NCBI GenBank assembly: GCA_040219235.1 | Contig: JAVJSV010000016.1 | Location: 62,001 to 126,000 of the forward strand | Length of the DNA stretch: 64,000 nt | Source: Rhodospirillaceae bacterium | Lineage (GTDB): Bacteria > Pseudomonadota > Alphaproteobacteria > Rhodospirillales > Rhodospirillaceae | Direction: 5' to 3' | Part shown: positions 1-8,891 of the stretch, in pieces | Numbering within the stretch: the first letter of the stretch is position 1 | Layout of the letters: every line of letters begins with the position of its first letter | Translations under genes and position numbers: made by a program | Notes under the pieces: model-generated | Database searches by the model: none | What the model was told of the DNA's origin: nothing | Seen by the model: the letters and a program-made list of their open reading frames with translations, nothing else

Positions 1-2
1 AG

Positions 3-140
3 GCAAATCCTGACGTTCGTATTTATGTTCGTGCGGACAAGTCACTTGCCTATGGCACCGTTATGGACGTGATGTCAGAGATTTATCAAGCCGGGTTGAG
101 GAATGCGGCGTTGGTTACCGATCCACCGAAAGCCCGTTAG
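3..140 (+). CDS. tolR: TolR, C-terminal end (partial at window edge)
   Basis: The first 45 codons read as the C-terminal end of an ExbD/TolR protein and stop with TAG. Motifs such as VRIYVRADKSLAYGTVMDVM match the periplasmic domain of TolR, in which conserved Asp and Tyr residues precede the helix and last strand. TolR works with TolQ as the proton-driven stator that energises TolA in the inner membrane. Identity is supported by tolA starting 11 bases downstream, followed by tolB and pal. The N-terminus and transmembrane helix lie outside the window. Confidence 0.85.
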   Translation, partial: ANPDVRIYVRADKSLAYGTVMDVMSEIYQAGLRNAALVTDPPKAR

Positions 141-151
141 GCAACACAACT

Positions 152-973
152 GTGAGAAAAAGCTTCTTACTTTCGACGGTGCTGCATGGCTTCGTGATTT
201 TGGTCACGGTGGTTGGACTACCGTTTTTCGAGCGCGAAAAGATTGCGGTAGATGATACTATTGTTGTTGAGCTGGTTGAAATTGCTGAGGTGACGGCAGC
301 GCCACCACCGAAGCCAAAGCCAGAACCCGAGCCTGAACCTAAGCCCGCTCCGGCACCCCCAGAACCGGAACCTGCTCCTGCGCCCGCAACACCGCCAGAG
401 CCCGAACCTGCTCCTGCGCCACCACCGCCGCCGGAAGCTCCTGCGCCTGAGTCTGAGCCCAAGCAAGTTGCTGAAGCACCTCCCGTACCTAAGGTCAATG
501 CTCCACCCCGCAAGCCTAAGCCTCCTAAAAAAGAGGACTCTTTTGATCAACTCGTAAGTCTGGTGAAGAATTTAGAGCAGGAAGTTTCAAAAAGGCCGAC
601 GCCTCCTCAAGAGCCAAGCCAAGCTGAACCTGATGACCGTGTCAGAACCTTGCTGAATGCAGATAGAGCTACTCTGAGTGAGCGTGATGCTATACGTGCG
701 CATATTGAAAATTGCTGGCGGATTGACCCTGGTAAAGAGGGACTTCAGGACTTGACAGCGGATATCAAAGTTTCAATTCAGCCTGATGGCAGTGTGCGCC
801 AGGCTGTTATAGAAGACACAGCTCGGTATTTTTCAGATCCGCCATTTAGAACATTCGCGGACAGCGCGAGAGCTGCTGTATTGAGTTGTAGCAATATCCC
901 AATCTCGCCACAAAGATACGAAATATTTAAAGAAATCGTTTTTACATTTTCTCCACAGGGTCGCCTCAATTAA
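152..973 (+). CDS. tolA: TolA cell-envelope spanning protein
   Basis: A 273-residue protein with one N-terminal membrane helix (about residues 6-26), a Pro/Glu/Ala/Lys-rich linker (about 50-127) and a C-terminal domain (about 160-273) containing an IENCWRIDP-type segment. TolA links TolQR in the inner membrane to TolB-Pal at the outer membrane during constriction. In enterobacteria the linker is a long Ala/Lys helix; here it is shorter and proline-rich, as in other alphaproteobacteria. It starts at GTG, 11 bases after tolR, so it is very likely co-transcribed. Overall sequence similarity in this family is weak, so the call rests on architecture and on the tolR/tolB neighbours. Confidence 0.9.
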   Translation: MRKSFLLSTVLHGFVILVTVVGLPFFEREKIAVDDTIVVELVEIAEVTAAPPPKPKPEPEPEPKPAPAPPEPEPAPAPATPPEPEPAPAPPPPPEAPAPESEPKQVAEAPPVPKVNAPPRKPKPPKKEDSFDQLVSLVKNLEQEVSKRPTPPQEPSQAEPDDRVRTLLNADRATLSERDAIRAHIENCWRIDPGKEGLQDLTADIKVSIQPDGSVRQAVIEDTARYFSDPPFRTFADSARAAVLSCSNIPISPQRYEIFKEIVFTFSPQGRLN

Positions 974-1014
974 ACTCAGTTTCTTGATGGTGCTATGATG
1001 AAGGCAAAAGAAGG

Positions 1015-2349
1015 ATGTTTGGTGTGCGTATAAGCTGGCTTTCATTGGCAACAGCGTTTGCAGCGCTTTTAACTGCTGCCACAGCACAAGCCCAGGTTCA
1101 GATCGATATCACGCGGGGACGTGTCGAGCCCATGCCGATTGCGGTCGCGCTCTTCTCTGGAAACGGTGACGCCGCCGCGAGCATTGGGCAAGATGTGAGT
1201 TCTGTCATTTCTAATGACTTAGAGCGATCAGGTCTTTTTAACCCGATTGATCGGGATGCCTTTATTCAAGCCTTACCCTCGCTAGATGTGCAGCCGCGTT
1301 TTGCGGATTGGCGCGCACTGAATGCCCAAGCCTTGGTGCAAGGCGAGATAGAAACACAGCCCAATGGTCAGGTTCGGGTTGCTTTCCGCTTATGGGATGT
1401 TTTCGGCGGACAACAGATGATTGGGCAGGCCTATGTTACCCAACCAGAGAATTGGCGGCGCGTTTCGCACATTATTGCTGATGCTATTTACACTCAGATT
1501 ACCGGCGAAACCGGTTATTTTGATACGCGCGTTGTCTACGTGTCAGAGAGTGGGCCGGGTACGGCACGTGTCAAACGGCTCGCGATTATGGATCAAGATG
1601 GGGCAGGACACCGCTTTCTCACCGACGGGTCTGCGCTTGTTTTGACCCCGCGTTTCTCGCCGACAGCGCAAGAAATCACGTATCTCTCGTATTTTCGCAA
1701 TGTTCCCCGTGTCTATCTCTTTAACATTGATACGGGACGCCAAGAGCTGCTGGGGGACTTCCCGGGCATGACCTATGCGCCGCGGTTTTCACCAGATGGT
1801 AATAAAGTAACTTTTTCCATGGCCGCCGATGGCAATTCAGAAATCTATGAGATGGATCTCAGAACTCGTCGAACATTGAGGTTGACCAATCACCCTGCGA
1901 TCGACACCTCTTCCTCCTATGCCCCGGATGGTAAGCAGTTAACATTCAACTCGGATCGCGGTGGAAGCCAACAAATCTACGTGATGAACTCAGATGGATC
2001 AGAAGCGCGTAGAATTAGCTTTGGGAGTGGCCGCTACGCAACACCGGTCTGGTCGCCCAGAGGTGACCTCATTGCCTTTACACGTATGAGTGGTGGTAAC
2101 TTCTATATTGGGGTTATGGAGCCCAATGGTGAAAACGAGCGTTTGTTGGCTCAGGGCTTCCTTATGGAGTCTCCCACATGGGCCCCAAATGGCCGGGTTT
2201 TAATGTATTATGCGCAGTCACCGACCCGTGCAGACGGTTCTGGCGGACGCACTCGGCTTTATTCAATTGACTTGACCGGGTACAACCAAAGAGAGATGTT
2301 AACACCTCAAGATGCTTCAGATCCGGCGTGGTCACCCTTGATTCCTTAG
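1015..2349 (+). CDS. tolB: Tol-Pal system protein TolB
   Basis: A 444-residue periplasmic protein. Residues 1-27 form a signal peptide ending in an ATAQA-Q-type cleavage site. The N-terminal domain (to about residue 160) is followed by a beta-propeller whose blades are marked by repeated FSPDG, YAPDG, WSPRG and WAPNG motifs. TolB binds Pal and the C-terminal domain of TolA. The length fits the family. An upstream in-frame ATG pair is absent; the ATG at 1015 is preceded by AAAAGAAGG, a good ribosome binding site, and the signal peptide begins directly there. Confidence 0.96.
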   Translation: MFGVRISWLSLATAFAALLTAATAQAQVQIDITRGRVEPMPIAVALFSGNGDAAASIGQDVSSVISNDLERSGLFNPIDRDAFIQALPSLDVQPRFADWRALNAQALVQGEIETQPNGQVRVAFRLWDVFGGQQMIGQAYVTQPENWRRVSHIIADAIYTQITGETGYFDTRVVYVSESGPGTARVKRLAIMDQDGAGHRFLTDGSALVLTPRFSPTAQEITYLSYFRNVPRVYLFNIDTGRQELLGDFPGMTYAPRFSPDGNKVTFSMAADGNSEIYEMDLRTRRTLRLTNHPAIDTSSSYAPDGKQLTFNSDRGGSQQIYVMNSDGSEARRISFGSGRYATPVWSPRGDLIAFTRMSGGNFYIGVMEPNGENERLLAQGFLMESPTWAPNGRVLMYYAQSPTRADGSGGRTRLYSIDLTGYNQREMLTPQDASDPAWSPLIP

Positions 2350-2459
2350 TGAACAAGGGTGAAAAAAGGGGACCTTTTTGAGCTTTAACGTGTCTTTGTT
2401 AAGTGTGGACTTAATGGAATCACTTGCGTCCTAGTGAACAACTGATAAAAGTCCTACCG

Positions 2460-2481
2460 AACACCTAAGAAAATAGGTGTT
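2460..2481 (+). promoter_or_regulatory. Hairpin in the tolB-pal gap
   Basis: A perfect 8-bp stem (AACACCTA/TAGGTGTT) with a 6-base loop sits about 60 bases upstream of pal. It is followed by AAAA rather than a T-run, so it does not look like a classic terminator on the plus strand. It could be a processing site, attenuator or transcript stabiliser separating tolB from pal. The rest of the 190-base gap shows no gene. Confidence 0.4.
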
Positions 2482-2539
2482 AAAAGTCGCCATTTTGTGC
2501 ATATTTACGTCATTCTTGTGACCGAAGGGAAGAAATAAA

Positions 2540-3040
2540 ATGATGGTCCGTTTCACTAGCGCCGTCGCCGCTATCGCTCTTTTGGCTGCCTGTGCATCCG
2601 ATCCAAAGGATGACATGGGTTCCGACTCAATGGGAAGCACCCAGCCAGCTCCTGCTGCTCCGGCAGCACCATCCGGCCCAGCTATGGATTCTGCTGAGTA
2701 CTTCAACCAAGTGGTTGGCAATGGAGTTTACTTTGGCCTCGACCAATACGATCTGAACAGTGCAGCGCAAGCCACTCTTCGGGGTCAAGCGTCATGGTTG
2801 AGTCAAAACCCTTCACGTTCGATCGTTATTGAAGGGCACTGTGACGAGCGTGGCACCCGCGAGTACAACCTCGGTCTTGGTGAGCGCCGTGCAAATGCTG
2901 TTAAGGATTACCTCGTCTCTCTTGGTGTGACACCAAGCAGAGTTCGTACGATTTCTTATGGCAAAGAACGCCCTGTGTGTGTTGCGTCCAGTGAAGACTG
3001 CTGGAATCGTAACCGACGCGGTGTGTCTGTCGTACAATAG
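2540..3040 (+). CDS. pal: Peptidoglycan-associated lipoprotein Pal
   Basis: A 166-residue outer-membrane lipoprotein. The signal peptide ends in the lipobox LLAAC with the lipidated Cys at residue 18, followed by a Pro/Ala-rich tether and an OmpA-like peptidoglycan-binding domain (about 55-166) with IVIEGHCDERGTREYNLGLG and the NRRG motif near the end. Pal anchors the outer membrane to peptidoglycan and binds TolB. The start is the first of two adjacent ATG codons, preceded by GAAGGGAAG. The gene is followed by a strong hairpin terminator, so pal probably ends the tol transcript. Confidence 0.97.
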   Translation: MMVRFTSAVAAIALLAACASDPKDDMGSDSMGSTQPAPAAPAAPSGPAMDSAEYFNQVVGNGVYFGLDQYDLNSAAQATLRGQASWLSQNPSRSIVIEGHCDERGTREYNLGLGERRANAVKDYLVSLGVTPSRVRTISYGKERPVCVASSEDCWNRNRRGVSVVQ

Positions 3041-3081
3041 CGGTTAGCACTTCAACTCACTTCTGAGTTGTTGCGTAATTA

Positions 3082-3117
3082 AAACGGCGGCTCTCTGCAT
3101 AGCAGGAGCCGCCGTTT
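3082..3117 (+). terminator. Rho-independent-type terminator after pal
   Basis: AAACGGCGGCTC pairs with GAGCCGCCGTTT (12 bp), and the loop contains a further CTGC-ATA-GCAG stem. A T-containing tail (TTTGCCTTATTT) follows. A smaller hairpin, CAACTCA-CTTC-TGAGTTG at 3053-3070, lies just upstream, giving two tandem hairpins after the pal stop codon. Confidence 0.8.
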
Positions 3118-3179
3118 GCCTTATTTCCGCCTTGCATTCGCGATATCCAACATACTCTTTTCTGGAAGATTGCCGCGCT

Positions 3180-4487
3180 ATGTCACGTCTGTTGTTAAAT
3201 TTTACATCATTAACGAACCTTTTGGCCGTCACTTGTTTGACCTCGATGTTGGCCACCACCACGCATGCTCAGTCCCCGCTTGATGTTCGTGTTTTGAGTG
3301 AACGGGTTGAGCAGCTTGAACGACAGCTCTCCGCCCTCCAAGGACAGGGGGGCTCCTCGGTCCAAATGCCGCTTTCGCCGCAACAAACAGGCACAGACGC
3401 GCAACAGATGCCGACCGACGTGGCCAGCCGATTGCAGGTTCGTGTGCTGCAACTTGAACGCTTAGTCGAAACGATGACAGGTCAGGTGGAAGAGGCACGC
3501 TTCGAGATTTCTAGGCTGAGGTCTGAACTGCAAAGACTATCGAGTGATGTGTCTTATCGCTTGGCCGTATTGGAGCAGGCTGCTGGTATTTCTTCTGCAG
3601 TTGCTAATGCGCCAGGTGAAGCAGGAGCATTGGTTCAAGATCAATCCAATGTGACTCCTTCAGCGCAATTCGGGGGTATGGCTGAAAACAACTTTGCTCA
3701 GTCTGAAGCTCGCCCAGAAGGACGTATCGAACCAGATATGAACATGCCGATGTCCACGCCAGTTCAAGCCCAGCCTCAATTGCAATTGCAACGGCCAGCC
3801 GGGCAAGCCACTGTGACGTCTTCAGGTGTTAGCGACTTGGAGAGTGGAGGTACTTTTAGGGCACCAGTTCAGCCAGGACCAATTAATCAGGGTAATACGT
3901 TTGGCGTTCTCAGAACCGATGAAGAAGGCACTCCACTGCCTGCTGCGCCTGGTTCCACAAGCGCGCCCATTAGCCAGCCAGCTCCGCAGGCGTTTCAAGC
4001 GCCACCAGCCATGCAAGCGGCACCCTCACCTGGTCCGGTGTCAGCGGCAAGAATAGGAACAGCATCAAGCGCAAACACGGCATTTATTGCATTGCCGAAC
4101 GGTACACCCCAGCAGCAATATGATTATGCTTTTGATATCCTGCGGCAGGCTGACTATGCCAGTGCAGAACGCGCCCTTCGTCTATTTCTTGAAGCACACA
4201 GCACAGATGCCCTTGCCGGAAATGCCCAGTATTGGTTAGGTGAAACCTATTATGTCAGAGGCGATTTCGAGCAGGCGGCTGTAGAGTTCTTATCAGGATA
4301 CCAGACGTATCCGACCAGTTCTAAGGGGCCTGACAACCTTCTGAAACTTGGCCTGTCTATGGCGCGTCTGGGCCAGACTGATGGTGCCTGTACGGCACTG
4401 ACAAGATTGGCAACGGAATACCCATCAGCCAGCGACACAATCCGTCGGCGCGCGCAGACCGAGAGGGCTCGGTTAAAGTGCAGTTAA
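3180..4487 (+). CDS. cpoB: Cell division coordinator CpoB (YbgF)
   Basis: A 435-residue periplasmic protein. It has a signal peptide (about 1-31, ending THAQS), N-terminal coiled-coil segments rich in Leu, Glu and Gln (about 35-135), a long Gln/Pro/Ala-rich linker, and C-terminal TPR repeats (about 315-435) with YDYAFDILRQADYASAERAL and QYWLGETYYVRGDFEQA. CpoB binds TolA and coordinates outer-membrane constriction with PBP1B. The ATG at 3180 is chosen because the signal peptide starts there; an in-frame TTG at 3132 would add 16 residues that do not fit one. It follows the pal terminator and lies 3 bases before tilS. Confidence 0.9.
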   Translation: MSRLLLNFTSLTNLLAVTCLTSMLATTTHAQSPLDVRVLSERVEQLERQLSALQGQGGSSVQMPLSPQQTGTDAQQMPTDVASRLQVRVLQLERLVETMTGQVEEARFEISRLRSELQRLSSDVSYRLAVLEQAAGISSAVANAPGEAGALVQDQSNVTPSAQFGGMAENNFAQSEARPEGRIEPDMNMPMSTPVQAQPQLQLQRPAGQATVTSSGVSDLESGGTFRAPVQPGPINQGNTFGVLRTDEEGTPLPAAPGSTSAPISQPAPQAFQAPPAMQAAPSPGPVSAARIGTASSANTAFIALPNGTPQQQYDYAFDILRQADYASAERALRLFLEAHSTDALAGNAQYWLGETYYVRGDFEQAAVEFLSGYQTYPTSSKGPDNLLKLGLSMARLGQTDGACTALTRLATEYPSASDTIRRRAQTERARLKCS

Positions 4488-4490
4488 GCT

Positions 4491-5531
4491 ATGGTGCTGG
4501 CTGAACTCAATTCCTCAGAAACCGCCGATGACGAGGGTGCTCTCACGTCTGAGTCTTTTGCCGGGCTCATGGCGCACTATCAGGGCTTGGATGCCGGAGT
4601 GAGACTTGCGGTCGCTGTTTCGGGAGGGCCCGATAGTATGGCGCTGTGCCACCTCGTTCACGATTGGGCAAAAACGAATAACCTCACGGTCGTAGGCTTA
4701 ACAGTTGACCACCAACTCAGGCCAGAAGCAGCGGCTGAAGCTCAGAAAGTTAAGGGATGGCTCTCTGAGATTGGGATGGCACATGAGACGCTTGTCTGGG
4801 AGGAAGGGCAAAAAGTTAAGCTTTTTGATCGGAGCCCTCAGGCTGCTGCGCGTGCCGGGAGATTCGCTACAATGTTTAAATGGTGCAGGGGAAATGGTGC
4901 TCTTGCTTTGCTAACCGCGCATCATGCGGATGACCAAGCAGAGACCTTTTTGTATCGGTTAATCCGCGGGTCTGGTGTGGATGGCTTAGCATCAATCGCC
5001 AGCGAAATAGAGCGAAATGGCATAAGGGTCTTGAGACCGCTGCTCAGTGTTTCGAAAGCGTCGTTGATTGCGACGTGCGAATACTTCAAACAGGACTGGG
5101 TGACAGATTCAAGCAACACGGACACAATGTTCGCACGTGTGCGCATTCGAAAGTTGTTATCAGAACTCAGAGGAGAAGGACTGACAACAGACCGACTGCT
5201 GAAAACTGTAGGCCATATGCAGCGCGCAAAGGTTGCGATTGATGTGTCTGTTGAAGCGCTCATAGATCATGCCGTGAATAAGATGGAAATCGATTTTGTA
5301 GATCTTGATGTGGATTTACTTCTTCAAGCACCTCAGGAAGTGGGTTTGAGATGCCTCTCTCGGCTTCTGGTTCGTGTTGCCGGTTCGGATTATCCCCCTC
5401 GTTTTGACAGCTTGGAGAGCGTCTATCAGTCTCTCGAGACTAATCACTGGTCAGACAGAACTTTAAATGGTTGTCAGATCCGCCGAAAAGGCGCACGCCT
5501 ACTAATTACTAAAGAAAACAGAACTTATTGA
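4491..5531 (+). CDS. tilS: tRNA(Ile)-lysidine synthase TilS
   Basis: A 346-residue PP-loop ATPase that attaches lysine to C34 of tRNA-Ile(CAU), switching its codon from AUG to AUA. The PP-loop SGGPDS is at residues 44-49, followed by TVDHQLR and the HHADDQAET motif that is diagnostic for TilS, then RLIRGSGVDGLASI. The C-terminal part is short, as in many alphaproteobacteria, which often lack the full Escherichia coli TilS C-terminal domains. The start is 3 bases after the cpoB stop, so the two are translationally close and probably in one operon with ftsH downstream. Confidence 0.95.
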   Translation: MVLAELNSSETADDEGALTSESFAGLMAHYQGLDAGVRLAVAVSGGPDSMALCHLVHDWAKTNNLTVVGLTVDHQLRPEAAAEAQKVKGWLSEIGMAHETLVWEEGQKVKLFDRSPQAAARAGRFATMFKWCRGNGALALLTAHHADDQAETFLYRLIRGSGVDGLASIASEIERNGIRVLRPLLSVSKASLIATCEYFKQDWVTDSSNTDTMFARVRIRKLLSELRGEGLTTDRLLKTVGHMQRAKVAIDVSVEALIDHAVNKMEIDFVDLDVDLLLQAPQEVGLRCLSRLLVRVAGSDYPPRFDSLESVYQSLETNHWSDRTLNGCQIRRKGARLLITKENRTY

Positions 5532-5633
5532 TATTATTGATAAAAATTCTAAATTCATCATCGCCTAAGGCTCTGTTTTATATATGGACACTTAAGACAT
5601 TTATATGAGGCGCAATTGCCACCTTGCGTTCAT

Positions 5634-5645
5634 GGGTTCGAACCC
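5634..5645. other. T-arm-like perfect palindrome in the tilS-ftsH gap
   Basis: GGGTTCGAACCC is a 12-base perfect palindrome that also matches the T-arm and T-loop of tRNAs. No matching acceptor stem, D-arm or anticodon arm is seen around it, so it is not a tRNA gene. The rest of the 206-base gap (5532-5737) is A+T-rich and has no gene. It may be a tRNA remnant or chance. Confidence 0.4.
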
Positions 5646-5737
5646 TATTTAATTAAGGTTAGACCTGCGGTTACTTGCTGGTGAACGCGGAACGGCATGA
5701 TAAAAAGCTACACGTAAAGTTTAGAGAAGGGTTAGAC

Positions 5738-7675
5738 GTGAACATCAGTAAAAACCTTGTCCTTTGGGTCGTAATCCTTGTTTTGATTGTAGCGCTATTC
5801 AATCTATTCCAGGCTCCAACAACCCGTAATCAAAGTCGTGAAGTCTCCTTCACTGAATTTATGGCCTCAGTCGAAGGCAACGAGGTGACAAGTGTCACCA
5901 TTCAAGGCGACAACATTACCGGAAAGACGCGTGAGGGTGTGCAGTTTCGCACATATGCGCCAAATGATCCGACGCTGGTGCCTGCGTTGCGTTCAAATGG
6001 TGTAGACATCAAAGCTGTTCCTGCTACGGACGGTGAAACGACATTGTGGAGTATTTTAATATCTTGGTTCCCGATGTTGTTGCTGATCGGGGTCTGGATC
6101 TTTTTTATGCGTCAGATGCAGGGTGGCGGCGGCAAGGCCATGGGTTTTGGCAAATCTCGCGCCAAGCTTCTGACTGAGAAGCAAGGACGTGTGACATTTG
6201 AAGACGTCGCAGGTATTGATGAAGCTAAACAGGAACTCGAAGAAGTCGTCGAGTTCTTGCGTGATCCGGGCAAATTCCAACGTTTGGGCGGAAAAATACC
6301 CAAGGGTGTTCTGCTTGTGGGGCCTCCTGGGACAGGTAAAACATTGTTGGCGCGCTCAATTGCGGGTGAAGCAAACGTTCCATTCTTTACGATATCGGGT
6401 TCAGATTTTGTCGAAATGTTTGTTGGCGTCGGCGCTAGCCGGGTGCGCGACATGTTCGAGCAGGGCAAGAAAAATGCACCTTGCATTATCTTTATTGATG
6501 AAATTGATGCTGTCGGCCGGCATCGCGGTGCTGGTCTTGGCGGTGGCAATGATGAACGAGAGCAAACCCTCAACCAGTTGCTGGTTGAGATGGATGGGTT
6601 TGAGGCCAATGAAGGTGTGATCCTAATTGCAGCAACAAACCGTCCGGATGTTCTTGACCCGGCTTTGTTGCGCCCCGGTCGTTTTGATCGTCAAGTTGTT
6701 GTGCCGAACCCCGACATCTTGGGTCGCGAAAAAATTCTAAAGGTACATACCCGCAAGACACCAATTTCTCCCGACGTGGATTTGAAGGTGATTGCTCGTG
6801 GGTCTCCTGGCTTCTCCGGCGCGGATCTGGCGAACCTCGTGAATGAAGCTGCGCTGTTGGCCGCTCGAAAAGCCAAGCGTGTGATCACGATGTTAGAATT
6901 CGAAGAGGCCAAAGATAAAGTGATGATGGGCGCTGAACGGCGGTCCATGGTCATGACTGAGGATGAGAAAAAGCTCACCGCTTATCATGAGGCCGGACAC
7001 GCATTGATTATGATGCATGCTGAAGGGCATGAGCCGCTGCATAAAGTGACGATTATTCCGCGCGGTAGAGCCCTTGGTCTCACTATGTTTTTGCCAGAGC
7101 GAGACAAATATAGTCAGTCACAAATGGAACTGAAGGCCATGATCGCAAGTCTCTTTGGTGGTCGGGTCGCTGAAGAAATGATTTTTGGTATTGAGCGAGT
7201 TACCACGGGCGCATCAGATGATCTGAAACGTGCGACGGACATTGCGCGTCGTATGGTGACCGAGTTCGGGTTCTCAGATAAGCTGGGTCCACTGCGTTAT
7301 AATGCGGATCAAGAAGAAGTGTTTTTGGGTCACTCTGTGTCCCAACAGAAAAATGTGTCAGACGCCACTGCTGAACTGATCGACCAAGAAGTGCGGCGCT
7401 TTGTGGAAGAGGGTGAGAAAAAGGCCCGCCAGATACTTGAAGAACGCAAGGACGATCTCGAAGTTATTGCTAAAGGTTTGCTCGAGTACGAGACACTCTC
7501 GCGCGCTGAGATCGACGCTTTACTTCGTGGAGAGGACATTGATAAGTCGGACAAACCGACAACGCGCCCTCGTCCTCCAGGGCGCAGAACATCTGTACCC
7601 ACAACGGATGGTAGTGACGAAGAGTCAGATTCCGGTGGCATAAGCCCTGAACCGGAACCCCAACCCAATACGTGA
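5738..7675 (+). CDS. ftsH: ATP-dependent zinc metalloprotease FtsH
   Basis: A membrane-anchored AAA+ protease that degrades misassembled membrane proteins and regulators. Counting from the GTG at 5738 (645 residues), there is a membrane helix at about 5-25, a periplasmic domain, a second helix at about 105-125, Walker A GPPGTGKT at 195-202, DEID at 254-257, and the zinc site HEAGH at 417-421. The C-terminal tail is Pro/Ser-rich. The GTG at 5738 is chosen because AGAAGG lies at good spacing and the family usually begins a few residues before the first helix. In-frame TTG and GTG codons at 5675 and 5681 would add about 20 charged residues. The stop overlaps folP by 4 bases. Confidence 0.97.
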   Translation: MNISKNLVLWVVILVLIVALFNLFQAPTTRNQSREVSFTEFMASVEGNEVTSVTIQGDNITGKTREGVQFRTYAPNDPTLVPALRSNGVDIKAVPATDGETTLWSILISWFPMLLLIGVWIFFMRQMQGGGGKAMGFGKSRAKLLTEKQGRVTFEDVAGIDEAKQELEEVVEFLRDPGKFQRLGGKIPKGVLLVGPPGTGKTLLARSIAGEANVPFFTISGSDFVEMFVGVGASRVRDMFEQGKKNAPCIIFIDEIDAVGRHRGAGLGGGNDEREQTLNQLLVEMDGFEANEGVILIAATNRPDVLDPALLRPGRFDRQVVVPNPDILGREKILKVHTRKTPISPDVDLKVIARGSPGFSGADLANLVNEAALLAARKAKRVITMLEFEEAKDKVMMGAERRSMVMTEDEKKLTAYHEAGHALIMMHAEGHEPLHKVTIIPRGRALGLTMFLPERDKYSQSQMELKAMIASLFGGRVAEEMIFGIERVTTGASDDLKRATDIARRMVTEFGFSDKLGPLRYNADQEEVFLGHSVSQQKNVSDATAELIDQEVRRFVEEGEKKARQILEERKDDLEVIAKGLLEYETLSRAEIDALLRGEDIDKSDKPTTRPRPPGRRTSVPTTDGSDEESDSGGISPEPEPQPNT

Positions 7676-8799
7676 TCGCGTTTAAAAGTGGGCTGCCAAA
7701 TCCGGCCTCGCTCAGAAATGAGCGGGGCCTGTCCATTTATTGTATTCCCAGCGGACTGGTTTCTGGCCCATTGGCGAGGTACTTGGTTAAGGGGGGGTAC
7801 GCCCTACCATTTCTTGGTGTATCGCAAGCATTTGCAGCCGTTGAGGTGATTACTGACCAAGAGGGGCTCCTTACTAGGTATGGTGCTTCCGTCGCTGCGT
7901 TTGAGCCATGGCGCCAGGTTCTGCATGGTGAGGTAAAGTCTCGGCTATCAACCTTGTTAGATTTCTTTTCGTCCGAAAGACCTCCTTATACAGACTTAGA
8001 CTTGAACGTTCCTAAAATTATGGGCGTTGTGAATGTTACTCCTGACAGTTTTTCTGACGGCGGCGACCATGACACAGTAGAACGTGCAATCGCTCATGGC
8101 ATATATTTAGCAGAAGCAGGAGCGGACATACTAGACGTTGGTGGTGAGTCAACTCGACCGGGTGCCACGCAAGTATCGCCGGAGACTGAGCAGCAGCGCG
8201 TTCTACCGGTTGTCAGAGCTCTTTCATCACGCGGATTCACGGTTTCGATTGATACGCGCCATGCGCCTACCATGGCTGCTGCAATAGAGGCAGGCGCAAA
8301 GATCGTTAATGATGTGACAGCTCTTACAGGAGACTCCGCCGCGCTCGGCTTGGTGCGACGGAAAAAGTGCTGTGTGGTCCTGATGCATATGCAGGGTGCG
8401 CCAAAGACAATGCAGGATAAGCCCACATACACCTGGGCACCTATGGATGTCTTTGACTACTTAGAAGCACGTGTTCAAACATGTATCGATGCTGGGATAG
8501 ACCGAAGAAAAATCTGTATCGATCCTGGGATTGGTTTCGGTAAAACTGAAGACCACAACTTGGATTTGTTGAAATACTTATCAATTCTCCATGGGGTGGG
8601 ATGTCCGATTCTGCTTGGTGCATCCCGGAAGAGTTTCATTGGTAGAGTGTCGGGTGTAGATAACCCAAAAGCGCGACTACCTGGGTCACTCGCCGTTGCT
8701 TTGGATGGCGTACGCCAAGGGGCACAGATCATTCGTGTTCACGATGTCGCTGAAACACACCAAGCTATTCTTATGTTAAATGCCGTTCAGGGCAGATAA
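7672..8799 (+). CDS. folP: Dihydropteroate synthase FolP with N-terminal extension
   Basis: The synthase joins p-aminobenzoate to 6-hydroxymethyl-dihydropterin pyrophosphate in folate synthesis. The TIM-barrel core starts at about residue 115 with [16 protein letters not shown] (about 116-131), followed by [34 protein letters not shown] and [11 protein letters not shown], all standard DHPS motifs. The first ~115 residues are an extra domain without a motif I recognise; longer FolP proteins are known in alphaproteobacteria. The GTG start overlaps the ftsH stop (GTGA), so coupled translation is likely. An internal start near residue 115 would give a protein of ordinary length, but I see no reason to prefer it. 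Confidence 0.93.
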   Translation: MIAFKSGLPNPASLRNERGLSIYCIPSGLVSGPLARYLVKGGYALPFLGVSQAFAAVEVITDQEGLLTRYGASVAAFEPWRQVLHGEVKSRLSTLLDFFSSERPPYTDLDLNVPKIMGVVNVTPDSFSDGGDHDTVERAIAHGIYLAEAGADILDVGGESTRPGATQVSPETEQQRVLPVVRALSSRGFTVSIDTRHAPTMAAAIEAGAKIVNDVTALTGDSAALGLVRRKKCCVVLMHMQGAPKTMQDKPTYTWAPMDVFDYLEARVQTCIDAGIDRRKICIDPGIGFGKTEDHNLDLLKYLSILHGVGCPILLGASRKSFIGRVSGVDNPKARLPGSLAVALDGVRQGAQIIRVHDVAETHQAILMLNAVQGR

Positions 8800-8800
8800 A

Positions 8801-8828
8801 GCCCTTGTGGCTTGATTCACACGAGGGC
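8801..8828 (+). terminator. Hairpin after folP
   Basis: GCCCTTGTG pairs with CACGAGGGC through a 10-base loop (one G-T pair), starting right after the folP stop. No clear T-run follows, so it may be a weak or Rho-assisted terminator or a transcript-end stabiliser between folP and glmM. Confidence 0.45.
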
Positions 8829-8891
8829 CTAGGTCATTTACTTGACCTGAATTAATATCGACAATCTGAAGAGTTAAGTGGTTGGGGCACT

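Noticed and set aside
115-550. Gly-rich and Arg/Leu-rich reading frames on the minus strand
   Set aside because: They are the antisense of the Pro/Glu-rich TolA linker, and the plus-strand gene fits its family and neighbours.
5590-5670. A tRNA gene upstream of ftsH
   Set aside because: Only the T-arm-like palindrome is present; no acceptor stem or anticodon arm can be drawn.
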